A stretch of 64,000 bases of DNA from Erinaceus europaeus (taxonomy: Eukaryota; Chordata; Mammalia; Eulipotyphla; Erinaceidae), in NCBI RefSeq assembly GCF_950295315.1, contig NC_080172.1, positions 77,333,118 through 77,397,117 on the forward strand. The letters are read 5' to 3'. The notes below the pieces were generated by a model, which was not told the origin of the DNA, searched no databases, and was given only the letters and a program-made list of their open reading frames with translations. Position 1 is the stretch's first letter; every line of letters starts with the position of its first letter. Positions 43,725-55,297 of the stretch are shown in pieces. The translations under genes and the position numbers were made by a program.

Positions 43725-44090
43725 TGAATTCTTAAAACTTTCTCTGGTGTCAGAATCTATGATTTAGAGATGAGAAAGATGTTCCTTTCTTATGTTCTGT
43801 CTTCTAGGATGCTTGGGCAGGTTTCTCAGTAATTATTTTTCAAAAGAACAAAATATATTTGGAAAAATCTTGCTCTGTATAGTTTTTCCTTGATTTCATA
43901 ATGTTGTCAGAAAGCCAAAAGATGTCTCAAGCCAAATGGCTTTTTCTGTGAACCCTGTAGAAAAGGAAGAGCAGGGATACAGGGAAAGAACATCAGTGGC
44001 TGATTAGAGAGGCTAGAACCTCATCCCTCTTAGGAGGAGTCTTCTCTGGGTAACATCTGCTTCTTGATTTGGCTTCAGGACCCCTTATAT
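43725..44090. other. single-copy DNA, no gene seen
   Basis: Nothing recognised. Confidence 0.4.
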
Positions 44091-44094
44091 GTAT

Positions 44095-44720
44095 ATAAGA
44101 CCCCATCTAAGACATTCTTGTTCCTTACAACTTTATTTGTAGTAGTTAAGCTATGGACTTAACCTAAGTGTTCATCAACAAGTGAATGGTTAAAGAAGTT
44201 GTGCAATATATAATTATGAGTATCGTTCAAACAGAGAGGAAATCCTAACATTCGCAAGAACATGAATGGAGTTGAGGGCACTATATTAAGTGTAGTAAAT
44301 TAAAGAAAGTCATTCTGTGGGGCTGGGTGGTTGAGTGAACATATCACCATGCACAAGGACCCAGCCAGAGTTAAGCCCCTAGTTCCCACCTGCAGTGAGA
44401 AAACTTCAGAAGCAGTGAAGCAGTGAACATGTGTTTCTTTCCCCTCTTTCTCTTCTATTCCTTTCAGTTTCTCCGTCCTATCAAATAGAAAGGAGAAAAC
44501 ACATCTCATTCTTTTATCTTACATATACTTGGAACCTAAACACCACACTCACAGGTAAAAAAAAGATTTGGCTTTGAGTCAACCAGATACTGAGGGTAGA
44601 GGGAGAGATTAGAAGAAAATTGCCCCAAAGTACAAACTTCCAGTTATAGATAAATAAGTATCTAGAGATGACATGCACAGCATGCTGACTATAGCTGTTT
44701 GATCTATAGGAAAATTAAGA
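44095..44720 (+). repeat. L1 3' portion split by a SINE
   Basis: 'ttccttacaactttatttgt', 'aagtgttcatcaacaagtga' and 'acatgaatggagttgagggc' before the SINE. 'atcttacatatacttggaac' and 'catgctgactatagctgttt' after it. Sense strand, old. Confidence 0.75.
44317..44505 (+). repeat. SINE B inside L1
   Basis: 'gggctgggtggttgagtgaa' head, 'gagttaagcccctagttccc' and body. TSD 'tcattct' at 44310-44316 and 44506-44512. Confidence 0.88.
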
Positions 44721-45590
44721 GAAATTCCAAGCGTTCTTATTATAAGAAGAGAATATTCTGTTTATTTTACCTGTATATGATGGATGCTAGCTGTGGTTAT
44801 TTCACAATATATGTAACTTGAACCACCTTAAGTTTATACAGTGATGTACATCAGTTTTAACATTTTAATTTATCTCAATAAAGCTGTTGACATTAACTTA
44901 AAACTGAGATTTAATGTAACTGATCTAAGTTAATAACTAGAACACATAACAAGTTTAAATGCATGTTAAAAGTAAGATTAGTACAAGTTTTGTTATAATT
45001 CTGATGAAAAATACTTAGACTAGGAAGCTACTTAAGTATTGTGGGAAATCAGGGGGAGAAATTGGTTTTCTAGAGAACAGAAATTCTCCAGGAAGGGCTA
45101 AAGAAATGGGATTACAGGCATCTCCCCTTCTCTCCCCTCCATGGTAGAAATCTCTTTGTGGGGACTCTGAACTGGGTGGGAATATGTGTCAAGAAATTTA
45201 CTCACCCCTGCCCAGAAGCAAATGATAACAAGGAAGACTTCAGAATGTCTTTGCCTAGCAGAAATAAGCAGAATATATACTGTTGTGTTTGAGGAGGAGG
45301 GGAGTGAAGCATATGGAATTTTTGAAAAACATTTAATAACTGGAATTAGAGAAAGACTCCTAGAAGTCATGTAGCACAGAATGTAAACAGACAGATGATA
45401 TGATGGATAAAAGGGAAATCTAGTTTAAAAAGGTATAGAACAGTGAGAATGAACTCTCAAGACAGTTCTCTGAGTTTATATTAGCAATGTGGGCCCATAC
45501 CACAGCCATGGAATGAGGGTTATTATTCTTGTAGTTGGGTGACCCTTACAAATGGGGAAACAAGGGTTTAGTGTCTTGTTCTTCTTCTTT
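44720..45590. other. single-copy DNA, no gene seen
   Basis: AT-rich, no motif-bearing open frame (90 codons at most on the - strand at 45098-45370). Confidence 0.45.
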
Positions 45591-45594
45591 TTTT

Positions 45595-46615
45595 TTAAAG
45601 TTTTTATTTATAAAATGGAAACACTAATAAGACCATAAGATAAGAGAGGTACAATTCCACACAATTACCACCACCAGAACTCCATATACCATTTCCTATT
45701 CTTTAACCCTCTGGGAGCATGGACCAAGGGTCATTAGGGGGTGCAGAAGGTGGAAGGTCTGGCTCCTGTAATTGCTTCCCCCCTGAACATGGGCATTGAC
45801 AGGTTGATCCATACTCCCAGCCTGTCTCTTTCTTTCCCTAGTGGGGCAGGACTCTGGGGAGGTGGGGCTCCAGGACACATTGGTGAGTTCTTCTGCCCAG
45901 GGAAGTCTGGTTGGCATCGTTAGCATCTGGAACCTGGTGGCTGAAAAAGAGTTCAGATATAAAGCAGAGCAAATTGTTGACTAATCACGAACCTAAAGGC
46001 AAGAATATTGCGGATGGAGATTTGGGGTCTTCATTTTGAGAAAAGCTAGTAGGTCTATTTTAGGTATATCCCAAAGGGGCCCATGACTCCACTAGTTTTT
46101 GCCTGTATCTGACATCTAATATGCAGGTGACCTAAGCTATTGTCTGGGGGGATGGTGTCACAATTGGAAAAAGGACCAGAAAGCTGGATCAGGACAGAGA
46201 GTAGCTCCCAAATATGGGAAAAGTATATAAATATTACTAACAGTAGACCCCATTGATCTGATCTGGGGCCCATATTCAGCACAGGAGCCTATGTAACCTC
46301 TGCATCCCTGTAGGTCTGAGCTCACATTCCGTGGTCACGGCTAGGAATAATCCAGGTTGAACCAATTTCAAGAGCCATGATCCTATGGTGATAGGCAGAG
46401 TATGCTATCCAACATCCCTTCGGAGAATGGAACATTTCCTACCATTGTTGATTCATATAGAGGGCCAGGTCTGATAGGGGCCCACAGAGAGGTCCATTAT
46501 GTTGTTCCTGATGGAGATGACTAGTGACTGTGGTGAGAAGGATCTGTTAGAGGTCAAGGCCCAACATCTCTGCGTGGGAATCCCAGGACTCCCAGACTAG
46601 GGCTCCAGGTAGTCT
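45595..46615 (-). repeat. family U copy (~1.0 kb)
   Basis: 3' end 'ataaaatggaaacactaata' and 'ataagagaggtacaattcca', then all landmarks to 'tgcgtgggaatcccaggact'. On the - strand it keeps a frame (45696-45926) ending 'MTLGPCSQRVKE' that parallels other copies. Confidence 0.88.
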
Positions 46616-46737
46616 TGTTCTGACATTCTCTGATTCTAATTATGTTGTAGAGTCATGGGGGTGGGGTGGGTGGCAAAGACCAATTAGAAATCTATGAATA
46701 TTTAACCATAAATTTAAAAAAATCTTGATATTTATTT

Positions 46738-46852
46738 TGAGAAAGAACTGGAGCATCACTCTAGTACATGGAATACTGGGAACTGAATGAAGCTAGGACC
46801 TCCTGCTTGAGAGTACAATGCTTTATCCACTGCACCACTTCCCAGGCCCAGC
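46738..46852 (-). repeat. SINE D
   Basis: 'gagcatcactctagtacatg', 'gaactgaatgaagctaggac' and 'ctttatccactgcaccactt' in antisense. Confidence 0.8.
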
Positions 46853-46889
46853 TGTATTTTTTTTTGAAATTCTTTTTTTTTTTAACTTT

Positions 46890-47178
46890 TAAAAAAAATA
46901 TTTATTTATTTATTTATTTATTCCCTTTTGTTGCCCTTGTTGTTTTATTGTTGTAGTTGTTGTTGATCTCATTGTTGTTGGATCGGACAGAGAGAAATGG
47001 AGAGAGGAGGGGAAGACAAAGAAGGGAAGAGAAAGATAGACACCTGCAGTCCTGTTTCACCACTTGTGAAGCGACTCCCCTGCAGGTGGGGAGCCGGGAG
47101 CTCGAACCGGGATCCTTACACTGGTCCTTGTGCTTAGCGCCACCTGCGCTTAACCCGCTGTGCTACCACCCAACTCCC
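46890..47178 (-). repeat. SINE A, first of a tandem pair
   Basis: (ATTT)n tail, 'cccttttgttgcccttgttg', 'gcagtcctgtttcaccactt', 'gagctcgaaccgggatcctt' and 'aacccgctgtgctaccaccc'. Confidence 0.93.
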
Positions 47179-47184
47179 TTTACC

Positions 47185-47458
47185 TTTTTTTATATTTATT
47201 TATTTTCCATTTTGTTGCCCTTGTTTTATTGTTGTAGTTATTATTGTTGTTATTGATGTCGTCATTGTTGGACAGGATAGAGAGAAATGGAGAGAGGAGG
47301 AGAAGACAGGGAGAGAAAGACACCAGCAGACCTGCTTCACTGTTTGTGAAGCGATCCCCACCCCCACCCCCGCAGGTGGGGAGCTGGGAGATCGAACCAA
47401 GTGGGATCCTTATGCCAGTCCTTGCACTTTGCTCCATATGCGCTTAACATGCTGACTC
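47185..47458 (-). repeat. SINE A, second of a tandem pair
   Basis: Starts again with 'tatatttatttattttccat', 'ttgttgcccttgttttattg', 'cagcagacctgcttcactgt' and 'gcgcttaacatgctgactcc'. Same orientation as its neighbour and directly adjacent. The body contains an expanded C-run 'ccccacccccacccccgc'. Confidence 0.92.
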
Positions 47459-47855
47459 CCAACCATACTTTTTTGTTCTTTATTAAAATCATAACAATCT
47501 GTAATCAAACAAATAGGTTGAAATTAGTATTAGTTGTTAGAGTCTATGCTGGGAAAAATTGAAGAGTTTCTCTTTGACTTCCATTTTGTCATATGCTGCT
47601 AGAAGAGGAAGGTTTGAAGGAATGAGACGTGAGAGTAGAATTACAAATACACCCTAACTCAAAGTTAAATATCTCAACTGACACTGAAGAAGCATAAAAT
47701 AATTTTTTTGTATAGTTATGAATAATTCTTAAAATCTAAGTAACCCCTGCAATTCCTTTTCCTGGGGATATATACTAAGGAAAGGAATCAAACACACCCA
47801 TCCAAAAAGATCTGTGTAGACCTATGTTCATATCAGCACAATTTTTAAAAATTAT

Positions 47856-48614
47856 TTTATTTATCAAAAGGAAACACTGAAAAAAACCATAGGATAAGAG
47901 GGATACAACTCCACACAATTCCCATCACCAGAACTCCATATCCCATCCCCTCCCTTGATAGCTTTCCTATTCTTTAACCCTCTGGGAGTATGGACCCAAG
48001 GTCATTGTGGGGTGCAGAAGGTGGAAGGTCTGGCTTCTGTAATTGCTTCCCTGCTGAACATGGGTGTTGACAGGTCTATCCATATTCCCAGCCTGCCTCT
48101 CTCTTTCCGTAGTGGGGTGGGGTTCTGGGGAAGCAGGGCTCCAGGACACATTGATGGGGTTGTCTGTCCAGGAAAGTCTGGTCGGCATCATGCTAGCATC
48201 TGGAACCTGGTGATTAAAAAGAGAGTTGACATATAAAGCCAAACAAGTTGTTGACTAATCATAAACCTAAAGGCTGGAATAGTGCAGATGAAGAGTTGGG
48301 GAGGTCTCCGTTTCGTAGATAGCTAGTAGGCATATTTTAGTTATATTCCAAAGGTCCTGTGGCTATACTAGTTTTTTTTTTCCTGAGCCTGAAATTAGAT
48401 ATGCAGATTTTTTTTTTCCCCTGAGCCTGAAATCTGATATGCAGATGGCTGCAAGTTATTGTCTGGGGAGATGATGTCATGACTGGAAAAAGGACAAGAA
48501 AAGTGGATCAGGGAAGAGAGTAGTAGAATATGTATACACCTTTCCCAAATATGGGAAAGGTGTATACATATTCTAGACTGTAAACCCCATCGATTTCATG
48601 TGATCTGAGGGCCC
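47856..48614 (-). repeat. family U copy inside L1
   Basis: 'caaaaggaaacactgaaaaa' and 'ataagagggatacaactcca' to 'gtaaaccccatcgatttcat'. A - strand frame of 91 codons (47967-48242) ends 'MTLGPYSQRVKE'. It contains a duplicated 25-bp phrase 'cctgagcctgaaat' (48382, 48422) and the hairpin below. Confidence 0.88.
48524..48575. repeat. perfect 23-bp inverted repeat, 6-nt loop
   Basis: Arms at 48524-48546 and 48553-48575 are exact reverse complements around the loop 'aaatat'. Other family U copies have only the right arm's sequence here, so the left arm was copied from it. Confidence 0.97.
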
Positions 48615-49052
48615 ATAACCAAAATCTGCAAGGTGTCCAACAGCAGATGAGTGTCTGAGAAATTTATGTTATACACAATGGAATAGTATTCAGCTGTTAA
48701 GAATATTAAATTCACATTCTTCACCTCATCGTGGATGGAGCTTGAAGGAATCAAGTTAAGTGAGATAATCCAGAAAGAAAAGGATTAATATAGGATGATC
48801 TCACTCATGGACAGAAGTTGGGAGATAAATACAGAAGGGGAAACACAAAGCAGAACTTGGACTGGATTTGATATATTGCTGCAAAGTAAAGGACTCTGGG
48901 ATGGCTTTCGGGTCCTGGTGCAAGATGGTGGAAGAAGACCTAGCCTGGGAGGTTAGAGTGTTTTGCAGAAAACTGAGAAATTTTACACTACTTACTGTCA
49001 ACTGCAAACTATTAGTACCACCACTTAAAAAAAACAACTAAGTAATACAGGG

Positions 49053-49177
49053 AAGGGGAGACAGCATAATAGTTATGCAAAAAGACTTTCTTGCCTGAGG
49101 CTCCAAAGTTTCAGATTCTATGTCTTATCATGGTAAGCCTGAGCTGAGCAGTGCTCTGGTAAATTACAGAAATAAAT
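49053..49177 (+). repeat. SINE C
   Basis: 'aggggagacagcataatagt', 'aagtttcagattctatgtct' and 'ctgagctgagcagtgctctg'. Confidence 0.85.
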
Positions 49178-49494
49178 ACATCTAAGTAACAGCATATATC
49201 TGAGAGGGATCTACCTTCATCCTGTTCATATAATTCTTTAGCCCTGCTGATTTCATCTTTTATTTTCTTCCCCTTTCAACTTAAGATGAATGAATATTGG
49301 AAGATTTGTAGACCTTGGGTTGACTTTCTTAAGCAGTTACTTTCCTGTAGACTTTCAGATGAGTGAGTGCTAATGGTTCTTGTACTTGATGTTCAGAGAA
49401 GAAATAGAAATGGAATTTTTTCTGCACTTTTTTTTCTTTCAGAAATAAGACAACATAAACAGAGGAAAACTAATAAAAACTCCAATTGCAGTTA

Positions 49495-49740
49495 GTTAAT
49501 AGAAGAAAGAGCACCACTCTGGCACAACATGTAATGTCAGGCGGTGAAGTCAGAACCTCCTGCTTGAGGGTCCAGTGTATCCACTGTGCCATTTTCCAAA
49601 TCACCAGTGGCCGTAGTTCGATAGAGGTTGAGAAATAGAAAGAGACAGGGAGAGCCGAAGGGGAAGGGGAGGCACTTGTAGCATTGCTCCGCCTCTCATG
49701 AACTTTCCTCCCTGCAGGTGGGATATTTACTAAGTTTATA
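49495..49740 (-). repeat. SINE D then SINE B, both diverged
   Basis: 'gagcaccactctggcacaac' and 'ggtccagtgtatccactgtg' (49505-49605), followed by 'gttgagaaatagaaagagac' and 'cctctcatgaactttcctcc' (49625-49730). Confidence 0.6.
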
Positions 49741-49779
49741 GTGTTTATGCTTTAAAAAAAATTTTTTTTGGTGGGGTCT

Positions 49780-49950
49780 TTTGAATTTTTTAAAAATATT
49801 CACTTATCTTAATGAGATAGATGGGTAGATAGATGGATAGACTAAAACACTACTCAGCTGTTGCTTGTGGTGGTACAAGGGATTGAACCTGAGAATCTCA
49901 GACTTGAAGGCAGTTTTGCATAACCATTATGCAGTCTCCCTGCCCAACAA
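49780..49950 (-). repeat. SINE C
   Basis: 'aaacactactcagctgttgc', 'agggattgaacctgagaatc' and 'tgcataaccattatgcagtc'. A short (GATA)-like run lies in its tail. Confidence 0.82.
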
Positions 49951-50085
49951 TGATAGTTTTTAAATTGGAGGTAAGTGATAATAAGATCTCAAACAGTTTT
50001 TTGAAAAGATTTCTCTTGTGGACTTACAGTCTGTTCTCCACATCAAAGAGACCATTTTAGAGACAGGTCAGAAAAATGATGATAG

Positions 50086-50240
50086 TGTGGTCAGGAGGTG
50101 GCCCAGTGGATAAAGCATTGGACTCTCAAACATGAGGTCCTGAGTTCAATCCTCGGCAGCACATGTACCAGAGTGATATCTGGTTCTCTCTCTCTCCTTC
50201 TGTCTTTCTCATAAATAAATAAATCTTAAAAAAAAAAGGA
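50086..50240 (+). repeat. SINE D
   Basis: 'gtggtcaggaggtggcccag', 'gtcctgagttcaatcctcgg' and 'gtaccagagtgatatctggt', tail 'aaataaataaatcttaaaaa'. Confidence 0.92.
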
Positions 50241-50364
50241 AAAAGGAAAAATGATAGTAACTTGAGAAAAATGAATCTTTTTGAAAGATAATTAAGAAGT
50301 AAAATCCACAAGACTTGGCGGTATATTGGATATGGTGGCAGAGTAGAAAGGTATAGAAACAAGT

Positions 50365-50505
50365 CAACAGGGAGCTGTATAGTGGTGCACTCAGTTGTGC
50401 AAAGACCTGGGTTCAAGCTTCTGGTCCCAGTGCTTTTGATATTTCTTTCTCTCTATCTCCCATCCTGATTTCTGTGTGTCCTGCTAAAAACAAATAAATA
50501 TTAAG
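50365..50505 (+). repeat. SINE B, truncated body
   Basis: 'gggagctgtatagtggtgca', 'gacctgggttcaagcttctg' and 'ctctctatctcccatcctga', tail 'caaataaatattaag'. It runs straight into the (TAG)n array. Confidence 0.75.
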
Positions 50506-50524
50506 AAGAAGATAGAGGAGGAGA

Positions 50525-50868
50525 AAGAGGAGTAGTAGTAGTAGGAGTAGTAGTAGTATAGTAGTAGTAGTGTAGTAGTAGTAGTAGTATAGTAGTAGTA
50601 TAGTAGTAGTGTAGTAGTAGTATAGTAGTAGTATAGTGATAGTAGTAGTAGTATAGTAGTGTAGTAGTATAGTAGTAGTAGTATAGTAGTAGTGTAGTAG
50701 TATAGTAGTAGTATAGTAGTGTAGTAGTATAGTAGTAGTGTACTAGTATAGTACTAGTAGTGTAGTAGTATAGTAGCAGTATAGTAATAGTAGTAGTGTA
50801 GTAGTATAATAGTAGTATAGTAATAGTAGTATTGTAGTAGTGTAGTAGTATAGTAGTAGTGAAGAAAG
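50525..50868. repeat. imperfect (TAG)n array, ~345 bp
   Basis: Dominated by 'tagtagtag' interrupted by 'tatag', 'tgtag' and 'taatag' at irregular but recurring spacing, which gives blocks of 10-23 bp. It starts in the A-rich tail of a SINE. Confidence 0.95.
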
Positions 50869-50879
50869 CATGTTATCAG

Positions 50880-53030
50880 AGGTAGTTTTTAGGTTTCTGG
50901 CTATCAGAATGTTTGGTGGTATAATTCTCTACAGTGAATAATCTAGAAATTGACCAAGTTTGGGAGTTATTTCATGAGCTTGATTTGAGAGCCTTTATAA
51001 TGCTTGTAAAGACAAGTTGGCTATATGTATCAACAACTCAGGAAGATCTAAAAATGGTTATTTAAACTTGAAAATTTTCTGCATCTAATGGTAACAAGTC
51101 ATAGATACAAGTAGAATTGCATAGAAAACAAGTAGAAAGAGAATATGGGACCTAGTCTTAGGGAATTCTATTATTTAGTGGTTAGGTAGAGGAAGTGTGG
51201 TATTAATTGAAGTATGGGGGGAAAGGATATCAAGGAGGTAATAGTGTCCAATGTTGCTAAGAGGTCAGGTAACATGAAAGAAAGACACACAGAAAGAGGA
51301 GTCATTGCTGACCTTAGCAGTAACTATTTTCAGGGTGTGAAAAGGGGAGTATACTGGAGTGAAAGAGATGAGAAATGATAGTATGCATAAACCTCTCTAG
51401 AACACTGTCTCTCGAGAAGGCTGGGGGTTGGAAAAGAAAAAGAGAGAGAAGAGAAAGAAAACTGTATTAGATAGAGATTGGAGAAGAGCCAGTGGTTTCT
51501 GTTTGGATTTTGTTGTTATTGGGAACTTGAGCCAGTTTTAAAGAATAGAAAAGTCTAACCGAGGAGTAAAGAAAGAAGATCGGGAGCAAAAGATTCCCAT
51601 AATGGCCAGGAAGGATGGATCCTAGGAAGTTCAACTGAGGAAATGGCTTAACTGGTAGAACATAGGACTCACATGTCGTGAGACATCTATTTTGATTCCA
51701 GGTGCTACATATAGTGGAGTCATGCGCTGATTTCCCTCTCTCAGGTGAAACTATCTTATATGAAATAATTACAACTTTAAAGCTGAAAAAAAGTGTATAG
51801 TTAGAGGGGTTGTGTTGAGATGGGAGGTCAGACAGGTATATATGCAGGTAATTTGTATGTTTGGGTTATTGAGAGTTTTCATATGCCAGCTGGTTTTTTT
51901 TTTTTTTTTGACCCGGAGTGGAGGGGTGTTTTTTGGGAAGGGGGATGGGTGGTTGTAGGTTTGAAAAGGTAGATGTGATTTGGAAGATTAATTGGGGCAT
52001 ATGAATGGATTAGGTGACTCTGACAATGTGGTAGGAGGTCAGGGAAGTATTGAAGGCTGGTTGATTCCTTAATTTCACATACACACACTGACCTCAGTCT
52101 CTTCTGGCATATGACTTTCCCCAACAGTGATCTGATTGTTTAGGGCTTGTGATTGAATAAGTAGTTATGCACATTCAGGATTGAGGGTTTTCCAGCTCTT
52201 GGCAGAAGACAGGGGAAGTAGGGTGTTAGTAAAAGTGTTATTGAAATGATGGCTCAAAGGAACTGATTAGCGACAAAAGTGAAAAAGAGGAAAGGCCTAA
52301 TGGATTGGGGAAAAGCTGAGAGAGCAGTGGGAACGTTTTAATGCTGGACACAGTTGAAGGAAATGTCAGCTAAAGGAATATTGAAATGCTATTCAGTTGC
52401 TATTTGGGGGAGAGAAAAGTGATGGGTATGGGACAAAGGTCCTAGGATAATTTACAGTGGCATAGAAAAAGTGTCTTTCCAAGGGAAGATGAAAAGACAA
52501 GAGTTATTAAGGGAACCTGACTCTTCTACATAGAAAGGCAGTCAGAATGAGAATGGCAGGGCTTGAGAACAGGTGTGGGCTAGGACCAATATCTTTGAGT
52601 GGAAGGGTGTGTTTGGGAGGTTGGCATGATACCAGTAAAGAGAGGGAGAAGGTAGAATAAAACTAGGTGTTTATAGGGGGTAGCAGAATGGGGAAGTAAA
52701 GGATGTTATAAGAGAACCTTATGGAGCAAAGAAGATACAGGGTTACCTCCTGATTGTGGAGTGAGAGAGTAGACAGCTGAGAGGATTGCAGAAAAATAGG
52801 AATGTCTTCAGAGGCCTAGGTAGATCACAGGTTTTTAGGTTTGGAACAACAGTTCTAGTGAACCTGTTGGGGAGTGATGGGATGTGGAGGGCATGATGGC
52901 TAGGAAGGAACTTTGGAGTTCTACAGGAAAAGTCATGTGGGAAAGGAAAGGATCAATTTTTTTTGTAGTGGGGCTTACATTTTGAGTGTTGACTAGTATA
53001 AACAGGGATGTTGACTAATACAAAGAGACT
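50880..53030. other. purine-rich anonymous DNA, no gene seen
   Basis: About 2.1 kb, + strand G/A-rich. A degenerate SINE D-like piece at about 51635-51785 ('ggcttaactggtagaacata', 'ttttgattccaggtgctaca') is possible. The rest may be an old LINE that I cannot name. A T-run of 17 lies at about 51894-51910. Confidence 0.35.
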
Positions 53031-53034
53031 TAAG

Positions 53035-53292
53035 GGGAGTCGGGCGGTAACGCAGCGGGTTAAACACGTGGCACAAAACACAAGGACCGGCTTAAGGATC
53101 CTGGTTCGAGCCCCCAGCTTCCCACCTGCAAGAGGTCACTTCACAAGTGGTGAAGCAGGTCTGCAGGTGTCTATCTTTCTCTCCCCCTCTCTGTCTTCCC
53201 CCCCTCTTTCCATTTCTCTCTGTCCTATCCAACGACGACGACAATAAAAAACAACAAGGGCAACAAAACAGAATAAATAAATATTTTTTAAA
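53035..53292 (+). repeat. SINE A, near-consensus
   Basis: 'gggagtcgggcggtaacgca' head, 'gatcctggttcgagccccca' B-box, body, (CGA)n then 'caacaagggcaacaaaacag' tail. Left flank 'aaagagacttaag' (53022-53034) returns imperfectly after the tail (about 53293-53307). Confidence 0.93.
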
Positions 53293-53429
53293 AAGAGAGA
53301 CACTTAAGCCTCATGGCCAGAGGTGGTTTTGTTTCCCTTGTCTGGAGTGATGAAAAACCCAGAAATTGCATACCCTGTATGCATCCTGAGATGGATGATA
53401 AAGTAGAGCTGTAATGGTGTGTGTCCCAT

Positions 53430-53600
53430 ATGCCAAATACTGTTCTAAGTGCCCTTGCATATTTTCCATGACAGTTGTCATATTAGTTCTGTTTACTCAA
53501 TTTTACAGAGGAAAAAGTTGAATCCCATCAGACAGGGTCATTTGTCCTAGGTTACACAGCTGGTCGGTTGAGTAATTGAGATTCCACCTTTAAAACGGAC
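53430..53600 (-). repeat. MIR-like SINE
   Basis: 'tgttctaagtgcccttgcat', 'ctcaattttacagaggaaaa' and 'cctaggttacacagctggtc' match the MIR core in antisense. Confidence 0.75.
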
Positions 53601-53704
53601 TGTGTACTTCCCATCTTTCTGTCTGATTTTCTGTCTGTCTGTGTGTCTGTCTACATATCTGTCATCTGTCATATGAGCCCAGGGTCTCATATCCATACAG
53701 TGTC

Positions 53705-53900
53705 ACTGCTGAGCAACCTCTCTAGCTCACTTTTTAAATTCTCTGTTTCTTAGGGAGATAGGATGAGAGAGAGGTGTCGACACCATCCATGGAATTGCCT
53801 CTGTGATGTCCATGGTGCTCTCATGTGGTGGTAAGGCTCAAACCCAGGATTTTATGCACAACAAGGTCTGTGTTCTACTGGTTAAGCTGTCTCCCAGCCC
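53705..53900 (-). repeat. degenerate tRNA-derived SINE
   Basis: 'ctgtttcttagggagatagg', 'ggtaaggctcaaacccagga' and 'actggttaagctgtctccca'. Confidence 0.65.
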
Positions 53901-53912
53901 CTGTACTTAATA

Positions 53913-53992
53913 TTAGATTGTTGAAAAAGTCATGACATTTTTGCATAGAAAAACACAGAAAAAAACATGTCATGACTTTCCCAAGAGCCCAT
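53913..53992. repeat. mariner-like MITE candidate
   Basis: Two inverted segments with a perfect 13-bp core ('aaagtcatgacat' at 53926-53938, complement at 53967-53979) extend imperfectly to about 25 bp on both sides and enclose a spacer of 28 bp. The whole is about 80 bp. Size and TIR text resemble short mariner derivatives. TA flanks are plausible on the left ('tta') and not clear on the right. Confidence 0.5.
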
Positions 53993-54054
53993 TCGTTTCT
54001 AACACATGCAGTGATGATTTTTAGGCAAATGTGATAGGATACTAATGTAGCAGC

Positions 54055-54175
54055 TTGGAAGGTGGCACAATAAATGAGGTGTTAGACTCTCAGTAAAGTC
54101 CCTAGTTTGATTCTTAGCATTGCATGTGCCAGGGTGAAGACACTGGTTCTCTCTCTCTCATTAGTGAATATATAT
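54055..54175 (+). repeat. diverged SINE D
   Basis: 'ggaaggtggcacaataaatg', 'gtccctagtttgattcttag' and 'catgtgccagggtgaagaca'. Confidence 0.65.
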
Positions 54176-54565
54176 GCTAAAGAAACTAATGTAGTGTTTA
54201 ATAAGACATTTTATTTTTCAGATGTCAAATTAAGTTTTTTTTTTCCCCCTGGCCCCCAAATTAAGTTTAATTCTAGAATCTCATTTTGAGGATGAGCTGA
54301 GAGTTAGATTTGTGCCCACCCACTAACCATCCTAGTAGTCCTTGTAACACTTTTGTGATGGCTGCCCTGGAAACTTCTCAACTGTTGGAAGGTTCTTCCT
54401 TAAATTAAGTTGAACACTGCTCTCATGGCAATGTTTGCCTTTGTGTGCCATTCAGAATGATGCAGCTAAAATTCTCTTTTTAACTTTTCCACATGAAAGG
54501 TCTTTAGCTCAGTGCTCATTCTCTCTAAGTAATCTTGATCCCAGGCTAACTATCTTTGCCTTCCA
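54176..54565. other. single-copy DNA, no gene seen
   Basis: Nothing recognised. Confidence 0.4.
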
Positions 54566-54848
54566 CCTTTAAAATTTCTTTACTGGGGGGATTGATGGTT
54601 TACAGTCAACAGTAAATACAATAGTTTATACATGCATAACATTTCCCAGTTTTCCACATAACAAATACAACCCCACTAGGTCCTCTGCCATCATGCTTCA
54701 AGACCTGAGCCACCCTCACCCCCACACAGAGTCTTTTACTTTGGTGCAATGCACCAACTCCCGTCCAAGTTCAGTTTTGTTGTTTTCCCTTCTGATCTTG
54801 TTTTTCAACTTGGGTCTGTGAGAGAGATCATCTTATATTCGTCCTTCT

Positions 54849-55297
54849 CTCTTTTTTTTTTTAAATTTATTTCTTTATTGGGGAATTAATGTTTTACATT
54901 CAACAGTAAATACAATAGTTTGTACATGCATAACATTCCCCAGTTTCCCATATAACAATACAACCCCCACTATGTCATTTATCATACTTCATGGACCTGT
55001 ATTTTCCCCACCCACCCACCCCAGAGTCTTTTACTTTGGTGCACTATGCCAATTCCATTTCAGGTTCTACTTGTGTTTTCTTTTCTGATCTTGTTTTTCA
55101 ACTTCTGCCTGAGAGTGAGATCATCCCATATTCATCCTTCTGTTTCTGACTTATTTCATTCAACATGATTTTTTCAAGGTCCATCCAAGATTGGCTGAAA
55201 ACGGTGAAGTCACCATTTTTTACAGCTGAGTAGTATTCCATTGTGTATATATACCACAACTTGCTCAGCCACTCATCTGTTGTTGGACACCTGGGTT
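54849..55297 (-). repeat. younger L1 3' end nested in the L1
   Basis: T-run, 'ttattggggaattaatgttt', 'tgtacatgcataacattccc' and 'gttggacacctgggtt'. The target 'gtccttct' is duplicated at 54841-54848 and 55298-55305. As a result the same L1 region appears twice in tandem (55140-55297 and 55310-55460). Confidence 0.92.

Larger units (their letters stand above)
47755..49035 (+). repeat. L1 3' portion split by family U
   Basis: 'attccttttcctggggatat' and 'tgtagacctatgttcatatc' (47755-47850) resume after the insertion as 'ggtgtccaacagcagatgag', 'ggaatagtattcagctgtta' and 'tcatggacagaagttgggag', ending 'ctgcaaactattagtaccac' (48615-49035). One sense-strand L1. Confidence 0.85.

Noticed and set aside
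45186..45374. Short frames of 60-90 codons in single-copy stretches (for example 13508, 20556, 45186, 57540)
   Set aside because: Length is within chance expectation, and no splice context, codon bias or known motif supports coding.
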